A program made the translations under genes and the position numbers. From positions 1 through 14,520 of the forward strand of contig CAZEYT010000074.1 of assembly GCA_964516295.1 (NCBI GenBank): 14,520 nt of DNA, read 5' to 3'. The notes beneath the pieces were generated by a model. It was given only the letters and a program-made list of their open reading frames with translations, did not search any database and was not told where the DNA came from. Positions 1 through 7,142 of the stretch are shown in pieces; the stretch's first letter is position 1; each line of letters begins with the position of its first letter. The DNA comes from CAZEYT01 sp964516295. Its GTDB lineage: Bacteria; Verrucomicrobiota; Verrucomicrobiia; Chthoniobacterales; Terrimicrobiaceae.

Positions 1-1100
1 AGGCCATGGATCTCCATGCTGATCTGAGCCGGCCCGTGGTGCTCGACACCCACGTTCGGGCCGATGGGACGCTCGACCACGACATGCTTCGCGAGACGAT
101 CAACGTCGCCGTGCGGGCGCTCGACAACGTCATCGACATCAACTTCTACCCGACCGAGGCCGCCCGGCTCTCCAACCTCCGCCACCGCCCCATCGGGCTC
201 GGGGTGATGGGACTCCAGGATGCACTCTTCAAACGCGGGATCGAATTTGCCAGCGAAGCCGCCCTCGACTTCAACGACGAGTTCATGGAAGCCATCGCTT
301 TCTATGCCTACTCAGCCTCGAGCGATCTCGCCGCCGAGCGGGGCACTTACAGTTCGTTCCGCGGCTCCAAATGGGACCGCGGTCTCCTGCCGCAGGATAC
401 GGTGGATCTCCTCGAGAAGGAGCGCGGTCTCAAGATCGATGTGCCTCGCGGTGGAAAGATGGAATGGGCTCCCGTGCGGGAAAAAATCAAATCCCAAGGC
501 ATGCGGAATTCGAACGTGATCGCCATTGCGCCGACGGCGACGATCTCGAACATCATGGGCACCACGCCCTGCATTGAGCCGAACTACAAGAACCTCTACG
601 TGAAGGAAAACCTCGGCGGTAAATTCACGATCCTCAGCACCGAACTCGTCCGCGACCTGAAGAAACTCGGCCGCTGGGACAAGGAAATGCTCGATCAGAT
701 CAAATACTTCGAGGGCGAGCTCCGAAACATCGAGGGCATTCCGGAGTCGCTCGTTCGCAAGCATCTCACGGTCTTCAGCATTCCACCGCAATTCGTCATC
801 GACGCCGCAGCCCGCCGACAAAAGTGGATCGACCAGTCACAGTCTGTGAATCTCTTCCTCAGCGAGCCGGATCTCAAGGTCCTCAGCCACATGTATCGTC
901 GCGCCTGGCATACCGGGCTCAAGACGACCTACTACCTCCGCACGCTGGGTGCCTCCAGCATCGAAGGTCCCACGACCAATGTGAAAAAAGAACTTCGTGG
1001 TGTGGTGGCCGGTCCGAAGAAGGAATTCACCGCCGAGGAAAAAGCGGCCTGCTCCATCGAAGCGATGCGCAATGGCGGCGAGTGCGAAGCCTGCCAGTAG
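1..1100 (+). CDS. nrdA: Ribonucleoside-diphosphate reductase large (alpha) subunit, class Ia, 3' part
   Basis: Reduces ribonucleotides to deoxyribonucleotides in the cytoplasm, together with the NrdB radical subunit. The frame is open from the window's left edge (first full codon at 3), so the true start lies outside and the ATG at 6 is internal. About 364 C-terminal residues are present. Counting from that ATG, visible family features are the PTATISNIMGTTPCIEP stretch (176-192), the TTYYLRT motif with the tyrosine pair (309-310) that relays the radical in class I enzymes, and the C-terminal CEACQ with the swinging CxxC (360-363) that accepts electrons from thioredoxin or glutaredoxin. The NxCxE active-site segment and the ATP cone lie upstream of the window. 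NrdB is not seen here. No clear terminator follows: the next 194 bp hold only short weak hairpins and two copies of CGGTTCGT (1176-1183, 1195-1202). The family is certain; the class Ia call rests on the YY and C-terminal motifs. Confidence 0.95.
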   Translation, partial: AMDLHADLSRPVVLDTHVRADGTLDHDMLRETINVAVRALDNVIDINFYPTEAARLSNLRHRPIGLGVMGLQDALFKRGIEFASEAALDFNDEFMEAIAFYAYSASSDLAAERGTYSSFRGSKWDRGLLPQDTVDLLEKERGLKIDVPRGGKMEWAPVREKIKSQGMRNSNVIAIAPTATISNIMGTTPCIEPNYKNLYVKENLGGKFTILSTELVRDLKKLGRWDKEMLDQIKYFEGELRNIEGIPESLVRKHLTVFSIPPQFVIDAAARRQKWIDQSQSVNLFLSEPDLKVLSHMYRRAWHTGLKTTYYLRTLGASSIEGPTTNVKKELRGVVAGPKKEFTAEEKAACSIEAMRNGGECEACQ

Positions 1101-1255
1101 CTGGAAACGGAACGCTCCGCCGGGCGAGAGAATTGCGTCGCTGGAAAAGACGGCCCATCGTGTCTCCGGTCGGGACGGTTCGTCGCGCTTCGGGCGGTTC
1201 GTTTGAGGCATCGTCTGCATTTTGGATTCTCGGGCTTCGCACTCCGCAATCGGCC

Positions 1256-1284
1256 TTGAGGTGCCACGCGGCAGGGTCTATACC
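1256..1284 (+). promoter_or_regulatory. Candidate sigma-70-type promoter, probably giving a leaderless mRNA
   Basis: TTGAGG (1256-1261) and TATACC (1279-1284) are separated by exactly 17 bp and each matches the -35/-10 consensus at four of six positions. The downstream ATG at 1295 is only 10 bp beyond the -10 box, so a transcript from here would start at or a few bases before the start codon. No Shine-Dalgarno sequence precedes that ATG, which fits a leaderless message. This is a pattern match only. Confidence 0.4.
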
Positions 1285-1294
1285 CTTGCGTTCC

Positions 1295-1702
1295 ATGACA
1301 GTCGCAATTGACGAATGGCCGTTTCTCCCGGACGCTTGGCGCTACGCCTTGGTGCTGACTGCGGATGAAGAATCGGCGACCTTGTTGGTGCGGGATGCTC
1401 TGAACGCCCTGTCTCATCGAACGGATGCCGCGGATCCGCACCGGGCCCAGCGGATTCTTTTCTCCCTCATCTTCCGCGCCGGGCGAAACCGGCCCACATC
1501 GAATTCGCCCAAGACCCCGGCTGAAGAAAAGGCGATGGCGTTTCACCGGCTCCCCGAGCCTGGACGGAGCGCTTGGTCACTTTTGTGCCTTGGACTTTTT
1601 TCGGGCGAGCATCTCGCGGGTCTCCTCGGTCAGAGTGAGGCGGAACTTGCCGCTGCGCTGGGTGAGGCCCGGTCGCGCTACGTGTCGGAGCCGGCCTCAT
1701 GA
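1295..1702 (+). CDS. Short, degenerate ECF-sigma-factor-like protein
   Basis: A 135-residue protein. The N-terminal part (about 12-55, WRYALVLTADEESATLLVRDALNAL and following) has the spacing of sigma region 2, where ECF factors usually read like YRYALRLTGDREDAEDLVQ. The C-terminal part (about 88-133, from FHRLPEPGRSAW to LGEARSRY) looks like the region 4 helix-turn-helix, LPEPxRxA...LSxEEIAxLLGxS. ECF factors are usually 160-200 residues, so this one is short. The acidic and Gln positions of region 2.2 that normally contact core polymerase are replaced (LLVR for a D-LVQ pattern), so it may be a weak or non-functional sigma. The ATG at 1295 is the first start after nrdA that keeps the fold intact. 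The stop overlaps the next start as ATGA, so the two genes are translationally coupled. Homology is inferred from pattern only; it could be a sigma-derived regulator. Confidence 0.55.
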   Translation: MTVAIDEWPFLPDAWRYALVLTADEESATLLVRDALNALSHRTDAADPHRAQRILFSLIFRAGRNRPTSNSPKTPAEEKAMAFHRLPEPGRSAWSLLCLGLFSGEHLAGLLGQSEAELAAALGEARSRYVSEPAS

Positions 1703-2454
1703 ATCCCCGCACCGCCCGCACCCGGCTTGCGTGTCATGGTCCGTCGGAAATGACGACGAACCGTCATTGTCGAAAGGCGGTGACGGCTCTCGAGAAATCG
1801 GACGAGCTTCGAAGGGACTTCGAGCGCCAAGTGGCGGTCGATGAAAAGGGAGTATCCGGTTTGCGGGCGATTCCCGTGCCGGAGACGATCTCGGAGGAGC
1901 TTCGCGCACTCGGTCGCCAGGCTGTGCATGCGCCGGCCCGCTCGCGCTTCAACCCGCGGGATCCGGCCATGCTTTCGGTCACGATCGGATTTCTTCTCAT
2001 GGTCGGTCTGTTGACCTGGCATTTTCTTGGGCGAGCCGGGGTCTTTCCCGAAGAGGCGCTGACGATTGCCGCGGAGGGAGTGAAGCTCCGCACCGAGCAA
2101 TTTGAAGTCGTCGAGGAGCCGGCCGGCGCGTTGGAAGACTGGTTTTTGCTCAAGGGATTCGATCGTTTTCGGGTGCCTCCGGAGTTTGCCCGCTACGAAG
2201 CGGCCGGTGCCCGTATTTTCAAGGTGGAAAACCAGCCGGTGGCCGTGTTGGCCGTGCCGGAAAATATGATGTTTTTCCTGATCTTCGACCCTGCTCCGCT
2301 GGGGATCTCGATCGCACCCGAGGGAAGCTGGCGCCTTGCGGAGTTCGATTACAAATACGCCGCCGCACTCCGCGAGGACAAAGGCGTGTGCTTCCTGGTC
2401 GTCATCCGCGGAAAAAAGGCGGAACTCGAAGCGATCCTGAAGAAGAAAAACTGA
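1699..2454 (+). CDS. Single-pass membrane protein, putative anti-sigma-factor-like partner
   Basis: A 251-residue protein starting inside the ATGA overlap with the sigma-like gene. It has a charged cytoplasmic N-terminal part (1-88), one hydrophobic segment (about 91-112, MLSVTIGFLLMVGLLTWHFL) and a roughly 135-residue domain beyond it that ends in a Lys-rich tail. The segment from FERQVAV to AIPVPETISEEL (about 41-68) resembles the linker seen in many membrane-bound anti-sigma factors ahead of the transmembrane helix. No complete zinc-binding HxxxCxxC motif is seen; only a lone His-Cys (23-24) is present. The outer domain is not recognised. The anti-sigma role is inferred mostly from the coupled sigma-like neighbour. 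An internal ATG at 1750 (residue 18) could be the real start. Confidence 0.5.
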   Translation: MNPRTARTRLACHGPSEMTTNRHCRKAVTALEKSDELRRDFERQVAVDEKGVSGLRAIPVPETISEELRALGRQAVHAPARSRFNPRDPAMLSVTIGFLLMVGLLTWHFLGRAGVFPEEALTIAAEGVKLRTEQFEVVEEPAGALEDWFLLKGFDRFRVPPEFARYEAAGARIFKVENQPVAVLAVPENMMFFLIFDPAPLGISIAPEGSWRLAEFDYKYAAALREDKGVCFLVVIRGKKAELEAILKKKN

Positions 2455-2471
2455 CTTTTTTTTAAAGAGAT

Positions 2472-2505
2472 ACAGCCCGCCGCAGCGAATGCTACGACGG
2501 GCTGT
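2472..2505 (+). terminator. Imperfect hairpin after the anti-sigma-like gene, possible terminator
   Basis: ACAGCCCG (2472-2479) pairs with CGGGCTGT (2498-2505). The interior continues with CG and AGC pairs, giving 13 pairs interrupted by two mismatches around a GAAT loop. It lies 17 bp after the stop codon. A run of eight T (2456-2463) sits before the stem rather than after it, and only TGTTGTT follows, so it is not a textbook intrinsic terminator. Confidence 0.4.
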
Positions 2506-2594
2506 TGTTCCCCCCAGAACACTGTTGAATGAGTCGACGTTAACAAAGTTCCCGAGCCCCGCAAGAGATTTTTCAAATTTTTTTGAAGAAAATG

Positions 2595-2622
2595 GGAAAG
2601 CGCTTGAATACGAGCGCTTTCC
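2595..2622 (-). terminator. Intrinsic terminator of the Nudix gene
   Basis: GGAAAGCGCT (2595-2604) and AGCGCTTTCC (2613-2622) form a perfect 10-bp stem with an 8-nt loop, about 10 bp beyond the stop of the minus-strand Nudix gene. On the minus strand the stem is followed by CATTTTCTTC, a U-rich tail. On the plus strand there is no T run, so it points to minus-strand termination. Confidence 0.65.
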
Positions 2623-2632
2623 GTCATTTCGA

Positions 2633-3109
2633 TCATTCCCAAATCACACGATGGCTGAGCATTTTCTCTCCATCGAAGTGAAAAAATCCCCGAAAAGTCC
2701 CGCCTTGGATCACACCGGGGAGCCAATGGATGTCATCGGCCCACATTTCGTGAAAAGGAATCCGGTCGATCGGCATCCAGAGCGGATCTGCCTCCGGGGT
2801 CTCCGTGGGAGTTCCAACGCAGTCGGACGCGACAAAAACCGTGCACTGAAGGCTGTAGCCGTCGGCGAATTGAAAATGCAGGAGGCCCCGCTCTTCGACT
2901 CCCGTCGGAGTGACAAGAAGCTCCTCCTCCGTCTCGCGAATTGCGGCTTGGATGGGCGTTTCGCCGGGCTCGATGCGTCCGCCGGGACCGTTGATTTTCC
3001 CGGCACCGAGTCCGCGTTTTTTTCGGATGAGGAGGATTTGTCCGTCCCGAATAACAAAACAGAGAGTCGCACGTTCGCCCGGTTGCCAGTTGTTCCAGAA
3101 ATCATCCAT
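2633..3109 (-). CDS. Nudix hydrolase, MTH1/NUDT1-like (probable oxidised-purine nucleoside triphosphate diphosphatase)
   Basis: A 158-residue protein covering a full Nudix domain. The Nudix box runs from G44 to V66 (Gx5E at 50, RE at 58-59, EE at 62-63); the usual Gly near its end is Leu65 (EELL instead of EExG). The protein tracks human MTH1 closely over its second half: VGTPTETPEADPLW, then IPFHEMWADD, then FRGFFHFDGEKML. The MTH1 nucleotide-pocket residues Asn33, Trp117, Asp119 and Asp120 have counterparts at Asn40 (INGPGG), Trp123, Asp125 and Asp126. Members of this group hydrolyse 8-oxo-dGTP, 2-OH-dATP and related oxidised nucleotides, cleaning the nucleotide pool. It is divergent from the aldo/keto reductase gene and has its own terminator, so it is probably monocistronic. 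No Shine-Dalgarno sequence is evident before the ATG at 3109. The exact substrate is inferred. Confidence 0.85.
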   Translation of the reverse strand: MDDFWNNWQPGERATLCFVIRDGQILLIRKKRGLGAGKINGPGGRIEPGETPIQAAIRETEEELLVTPTGVEERGLLHFQFADGYSLQCTVFVASDCVGTPTETPEADPLWMPIDRIPFHEMWADDIHWLPGVIQGGTFRGFFHFDGEKMLSHRVIWE

Positions 3110-3171
3110 CGCGCGGACGCTAGCAGACGGCGACGGCCGGGACGCAGGGAAATTTTCGTGGCGACGCCAAG

Positions 3172-3189
3172 AACCGGGGAGGCCCGGTT
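3172..3189. other. Perfect 7-bp hairpin in the Nudix/aldo-keto reductase divergent gap
   Basis: AACCGGG (3172-3178), loop GAGG, CCCGGTT (3183-3189). It lies 34 bp before the start codon of the plus-strand reductase and has no T run on either side. It could be a 5'-UTR structure or an operator-like dyad. Nothing else in the 114-bp gap stands out. Confidence 0.3.
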
Positions 3190-3223
3190 TGACGGTGTCC
3201 GATTTTGAGCCGAGGCTGGGTGA

Positions 3224-4222
3224 ATGAAATCAGAAGAATTCGCGGGCGGACGGCGGGATTTTCTGAAGCGGCTGGGGATTACCGGGGCGAGTCTCTTGGT
3301 CGGATCCCGTCTCGGGTGGAGCGGTGAACCGGTCGCTGTTCCCCTGCGCCAATTCGGGCGACACGAAATCGAAGTCTCCACATTGTGCATTGGCGGCCAC
3401 ACCCTTCGTGTCGCCGACGATGCCGAGGCCGCGCGGATCGTGGACTTCGCCTTGGAATCGGGGGTGAATTTTTTCGACAATTCCTGGGACTATCACGGTG
3501 GCCGCGCCGAGGAATTGATGGGACGGCTTCTCGCGGGACGGCGGGACCGGGTTTTTCTGATGACGAAGGTTTGCACCCATGACACAGGGAATCGCGATTC
3601 GGCCCTCAAGATGCTCGACGAATCGCTCCGCCGGTTGAAGACGGATTACCTCGATCTCTGGCAGGTGCATGCTGTAGCCACTGAGGAACAGGTCCGGCGC
3701 GCTTTTGCGCCGGGCGGGGTCATGGGAGCGCTCGACATCGCCCGCAGGCAGGGAAAAGTTCGCTACGTCGGATTCACCGGCCACACCGATCCCGATGTCC
3801 ATCTCGCCATGCTCTCGCACGGTTACGCTTTTGACGCCTGCCAGTTGCCCATCTCACCGATCGAGGCGAATTCAAACGCCTTCGTCCGCCGCGTTCTCCC
3901 TGTTTTGATCCGACAAAAGATCGCCCCGCTGGCCATGAAGACGCTCGGGGGAAACGCGAGACCCATCCACGATGGCGTTCTTTCGGTCTCGGAAGCGCTG
4001 AGCTATGCGCTGTCACTCCCGATATGCACAGTCGTTACCGGCGTGCAGTCGGTCGCCCAGTTGCGGAAAAATGCCGCGCTGGCCTCCGGGGTGCGACTCC
4101 TGTCCGAGGCGGAACGGATCGCGCTCGAGAAGCGGTGCCTCGATGCGACCGAATCGGGCAAATACCAGCCCTACCGCCGCTGGATGGCCTACCGCGACGG
4201 CGACGCCGCTCGTTACGTCTAG
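3224..4222 (+). CDS. Aldo/keto reductase with Tat signal peptide
   Basis: A 332-residue protein. It opens with a twin-arginine signal (RRDFLKRLG from residue 10, then a moderately hydrophobic stretch to about 32), predicting export of a folded protein through Tat; I see no clear AxA cleavage site. The rest is an aldo/keto reductase TIM barrel with the catalytic tetrad Asp85 (FFDNSWDY), Tyr90, Lys115 (LMTKV) and His149 (WQVHA). It continues through the VRYVGFTGH strand and ends with the VVTGVQSVAQL nucleotide-binding segment. AKRs reduce aldehydes or ketones or oxidise sugars with NAD(P)(H). Export of such an enzyme suggests a cofactor loaded before transport; the substrate cannot be told from sequence. 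The start follows a weak AGGCTGGGTGA context. It is followed by a 99-bp gap before the PAP2 gene and is probably a separate unit or the first gene of a loose operon. Confidence 0.88.
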   Translation: MKSEEFAGGRRDFLKRLGITGASLLVGSRLGWSGEPVAVPLRQFGRHEIEVSTLCIGGHTLRVADDAEAARIVDFALESGVNFFDNSWDYHGGRAEELMGRLLAGRRDRVFLMTKVCTHDTGNRDSALKMLDESLRRLKTDYLDLWQVHAVATEEQVRRAFAPGGVMGALDIARRQGKVRYVGFTGHTDPDVHLAMLSHGYAFDACQLPISPIEANSNAFVRRVLPVLIRQKIAPLAMKTLGGNARPIHDGVLSVSEALSYALSLPICTVVTGVQSVAQLRKNAALASGVRLLSEAERIALEKRCLDATESGKYQPYRRWMAYRDGDAARYV

Positions 4223-4321
4223 CGCGGAAGCAGTCGTTTCCCATCGCACGGCGGACATCGAAGCTTGTCAGGAGGGCGGGGAATCCCGGAGGATTTGCCC
4301 TCGCTCACGGAGCGCCGCCTC

Positions 4322-4969
4322 ATGGACCAGCAGATTTTTTTCCTTATCAACCACACGTGGGCGCGCCCGCAGCTCGACTACGTGATGGCCGCGGCGTCGA
4401 GTTGGGATTTCTGGTGGCCGGTCTTGGCGGTCGCCGGCGTGTTGGTCTTGATTTTCGGGGGCTTCCGCGCGCGGGCGATGTTGTTTTGTATTGGCGTGGC
4501 CATCGGCGTCACGGACGGGATTGTCGTCGATTCGCTCAAAGATATCGTCGGTCGTCCGCGTCCGCATGAAGTGCTCGAGGGAGCTCGGACGTTGGATCTT
4601 GCCCGGGCCACGCCGCGATTTCTCGCCCTCGGCCTGCCGCTGAAGGAAGAATACTCCACACCGGGCATCCTGCCGCCGCATGGCAATTCGTTTCCTTCCG
4701 GACACGCCGCGAATAACTTCGCGCTCGCGACCGTGATCACGATCTTCTACCGGCGCTGGGGCTGGCTCATGTATCTCCCGGCGTTGATTGTTTCCTACAG
4801 CCGGATTTATGTCGGCTCACATTGGCCGCTGGATGTCTTGGTTTCTGTCTTCATTGGCACCGGCTTGGCTTTGGTGGTCGTCGCGCTCCTCGACGGTCTG
4901 TGGCGACGCTACGGCGGAGGGCTTTTTCCGAGGTTCCACGCCCAACACCCGGCACTGGTCACCCAATGA
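4322..4969 (+). CDS. PAP2-superfamily membrane phosphatase
   Basis: A 215-residue integral membrane protein. The three-part PAP2 signature is complete: KDIVGRPRP (Lys73 to Arg80-Pro81), FPSGH (PSGH at 125-128) and SRIYVGSHWPLD (Ser160-Arg161, His167, Asp171). Hydrophobic segments surround these motifs (about 32-47, 52-70, 130-143, 149-159 and 172-190), placing the active site at the outer membrane face as in PgpB, LpxE/F and undecaprenyl-diphosphate phosphatases. The ATG at 4322 is preferred over the TTG at 4265 because GGAG (4309-4312) sits 9 nt before it and the upstream codons add no conserved sequence. It overlaps the next gene by ATGA. With the two glycosyltransferases downstream, it may dephosphorylate a polyprenyl carrier or lipid A; that role is inferred. 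Confidence 0.85.
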   Translation: MDQQIFFLINHTWARPQLDYVMAAASSWDFWWPVLAVAGVLVLIFGGFRARAMLFCIGVAIGVTDGIVVDSLKDIVGRPRPHEVLEGARTLDLARATPRFLALGLPLKEEYSTPGILPPHGNSFPSGHAANNFALATVITIFYRRWGWLMYLPALIVSYSRIYVGSHWPLDVLVSVFIGTGLALVVVALLDGLWRRYGGGLFPRFHAQHPALVTQ

Positions 4970-6405
4970 AAACGTTCCACGTCGTGATGATCCTTGTGGC
5001 GCTCACGCTGCTTCGCGGCGTGTGGGTCATGCTCCAAGACGTGTCGCCGGCGGAGGCCTACCAATGGCTTTGCGCCGCGCGACTGGCTCCGGCGTTTTTC
5101 GACGGCCCGCCGGGAACGGCCTGGGTCGTCTGGCTCACCGAAAAAAGCGGGTGGGGGATGATGCTCGGAGCGAGGCTTTTGTGGCCGGTGATTGCCGGTC
5201 TCGCCGGTTGGTTGGTATGGATCATCGGTCGCCGGATCGGCGGCGACGGCGCTGGCGGGTGGGCACTGGTCCTCGTCAATGCCGCTCCGGTTTTCAACCA
5301 TGCCGCGGTCACGGTCGGCCCGCTTCTTCCGGCGATGTTTTTTGTGCTCCTCGGGACCGCGGCGGTTTTCCGCGCTTGGGAAGGGAGCTCGCTCGGCTGG
5401 GTCCTCGCCGGAGGGTTTTTCGCGGTGGCCGTCTGGTTCCGCTACGAGGCCGTCCTTGTCGTTCTCGGATTCTTGGGTGGAACTCTCGCATCGCCGCGTC
5501 ATCGCACGCTTCGCGACGGAGTGGGGCTAGTATGCATCCTGGTCGCCTGCGGGCTCGCCCTTTGGTTTCCGCTGGCTTGGAATGCCGCGCTGGAATGGGT
5601 TCCGGTGGCCGGCGGTACACTTCAGACCGCGTGGGAATGGAAATGGACGGCTCTCCCATCCGCCTTGGTCGGCGGCCATGTTTCGTGGATCGGAGTCTTT
5701 GTGCTCTTGGCCGGTGGCGCGGCACTTTTTGTCGGATGGCGGCGACGTTCTCGCGTGAGAATCCTGATCGCCGCAGGCGGACTCCCGGCCGTGTGGTGGT
5801 TTTACGAGGGACTCCGCGGCCTCGACGCGGCGACGGCGGCCCTCCTTGCGCTCACTCCTCTCGCCATCGCGTTGGCCGTGTTCCTGATCGAGCGCCGACC
5901 CGCTGCCCTCGCCACGCTGGCAGTGGCCTCTCTCGGAGTTACCGCGTGGTCGCTTTCCCAAGAATCGACCGACCGCAGCTTGTGGGCACCCATCGCCGCC
6001 GAGCTCCGCACGGCAGCTCGGGAGTTGCCGGCCGGGGAGGGTGAGAGTTTCTTCATTGCGGAAGACCCCGGTGCCGCCGCCATTCTCGGCCTGCATGTCA
6101 AAACGACCCGGACAGCCGGTTATCCCCCGGTCTTTGTCCCCGAATCCCCGGGGCTGCCGAATCAATTCGGGCTCTGGCCGTCTTATGCCGACTTCATCGA
6201 GAGCGACGTGGTGGTCGACGAATACTTTACCGAACAAAAGGGCGTGAATCCCTTCATTGGCCGCCATGCCCTCTACCTTGGCCGCGACCTGCCGCAGACG
6301 ATTGATGGCGCGTTCGGCGAGGTGATCCCGCTCCGCACTCTGCGATACAAAAGCCGCGAGTGGACGATTTTCCTATGTCTCAACTACCAGACCCTGCCGC
6401 TCTGA
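4966..6405 (+). CDS. GT-C (PMT/ArnT-like, GT39/GT83-type) membrane glycosyltransferase
   Basis: A 479-residue polytopic membrane protein. The first helix (about 5-23) leads into a periplasmic loop with SPAEAYQW (27-34) and FDGPPGTAW (45-53), matching the 'DEAYYWLW...FDHPPLVAW' pattern of ArnT and PMT-2 proteins that use polyprenyl-phosphate sugars as donors. Many more hydrophobic segments follow to about residue 340. The C-terminal third (about 350-479) is less hydrophobic and probably periplasmic. The acidic residue of the first loop is Glu30 in a SPAEAY context rather than the common Asp-Glu pair. The acceptor (lipid A, another lipid or a protein) cannot be read from the sequence. The start is the ATGA overlap with the PAP2 gene, and the last 31 bp overlap the GT2 gene. 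The coupling suggests that the GT2 makes the donor used here. Confidence 0.75.
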   Translation: MKTFHVVMILVALTLLRGVWVMLQDVSPAEAYQWLCAARLAPAFFDGPPGTAWVVWLTEKSGWGMMLGARLLWPVIAGLAGWLVWIIGRRIGGDGAGGWALVLVNAAPVFNHAAVTVGPLLPAMFFVLLGTAAVFRAWEGSSLGWVLAGGFFAVAVWFRYEAVLVVLGFLGGTLASPRHRTLRDGVGLVCILVACGLALWFPLAWNAALEWVPVAGGTLQTAWEWKWTALPSALVGGHVSWIGVFVLLAGGAALFVGWRRRSRVRILIAAGGLPAVWWFYEGLRGLDAATAALLALTPLAIALAVFLIERRPAALATLAVASLGVTAWSLSQESTDRSLWAPIAAELRTAARELPAGEGESFFIAEDPGAAAILGLHVKTTRTAGYPPVFVPESPGLPNQFGLWPSYADFIESDVVVDEYFTEQKGVNPFIGRHALYLGRDLPQTIDGAFGEVIPLRTLRYKSREWTIFLCLNYQTLPL

Positions 6406-7142
6406 GCGGTCCGGATATCTCCGTGGTCGTGCCGCTTTTCAACGAGGCGGACAATGTTCCGATTCTTCAACGCGAAATTTGGCAGGCACTCGCCGGGCGA
6501 CGCTATGAACTTCTGCTCGTCGATGACGGGTCGACCGATGGAACGCCGTCCCGGGTGGTCCCCGGGCCGGAGGTGCGGCTCCTGCAATTTGCGACTAATG
6601 CGGGCCAAAGTGCAGCCATGTTGGCCGGGATCCGCGCCGCGTCCGGGCGGGTCATCGTACTTCTCGACGGCGATCTTCAAAACGACCCGGCAGACATCCC
6701 GGCTTTGCTCACGGCCATCGACCAAGGCGCGGACCTCGTCTGCGGCTATCGCGCCAAGCGGCAGGATACGCTGACGAAAAAAATCACCAGCCGCGTCGCG
6801 AATTTCGTCCGCAGTCGCTTCACCGGCGACGGTGTCCGCGATACGGGCTGCACGCTGAAGGCGATGCGTCGCGAATGCGCCGCCGCGCTCGTCCCGTTCA
6901 AAGGCGTCCACCGCTTCATCCCCGCTCTGGTCAAAAATGCGGGCTTTCAGCTGGTCGAGATCCCCGTGAATCACCGGCCGCGCCAGTTCGGCGTCAGCAA
7001 ATACGGGCTCGGCAATCGCGCCATTCGGGCAACGATGGACATGTTTGGTGTCCGCTGGCTCCAGTCGCGCCGCGTGGCTTACGAGCTGGCCGGATCTGGC
7101 GAACTAAACGAGACGGTTGTGCCCGGACGATCCCAGAAATAG
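6375..7142 (+). CDS. GT2 family glycosyltransferase, polyprenyl-phosphate sugar synthase-like (DPM1/ArnC type)
   Basis: A 255-residue GT-A fold enzyme that transfers a sugar from a nucleotide donor, probably to undecaprenyl phosphate, on the cytoplasmic side. Visible motifs: ISVVVPLFNE (15-24), LLVDDGSTDGT (DD at 50-51), NAGQSAAMLAGI, the metal-binding VLLDGDLQNDP (DGD at 98-100), a DTGCTLKAMRR stretch (156-166), HRFIPAL (179-185) and the C-terminal RPRQFGVSKYG (201-211). It lacks the two C-terminal transmembrane helices of ArnC/GtrB and so resembles the soluble DPM1 type. The ATG at 6375 lies inside the upstream gene; a GTG at 6360 is an alternative. The 3' end runs 64 bp into the convergent transporter gene. 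Sugar identity is unknown. Confidence 0.85.
   Translation: MSQLPDPAALSGPDISVVVPLFNEADNVPILQREIWQALAGRRYELLLVDDGSTDGTPSRVVPGPEVRLLQFATNAGQSAAMLAGIRAASGRVIVLLDGDLQNDPADIPALLTAIDQGADLVCGYRAKRQDTLTKKITSRVANFVRSRFTGDGVRDTGCTLKAMRRECAAALVPFKGVHRFIPALVKNAGFQLVEIPVNHRPRQFGVSKYGLGNRAIRATMDMFGVRWLQSRRVAYELAGSGELNETVVPGRSQK

Noticed and set aside
1101..1255. Two CGGTTCGT copies 19 bp apart and short GC hairpins after nrdA
   Set aside because: Too short and GC-biased to distinguish from chance; no T run to support a terminator and no half-site symmetry to support an operator.
4265..4321. TTG-initiated extension of the PAP2 protein
   Set aside because: The ATG at 4322 has a GGAG at good spacing, and the added 19 residues are charged and precede the membrane domain without conserved features.
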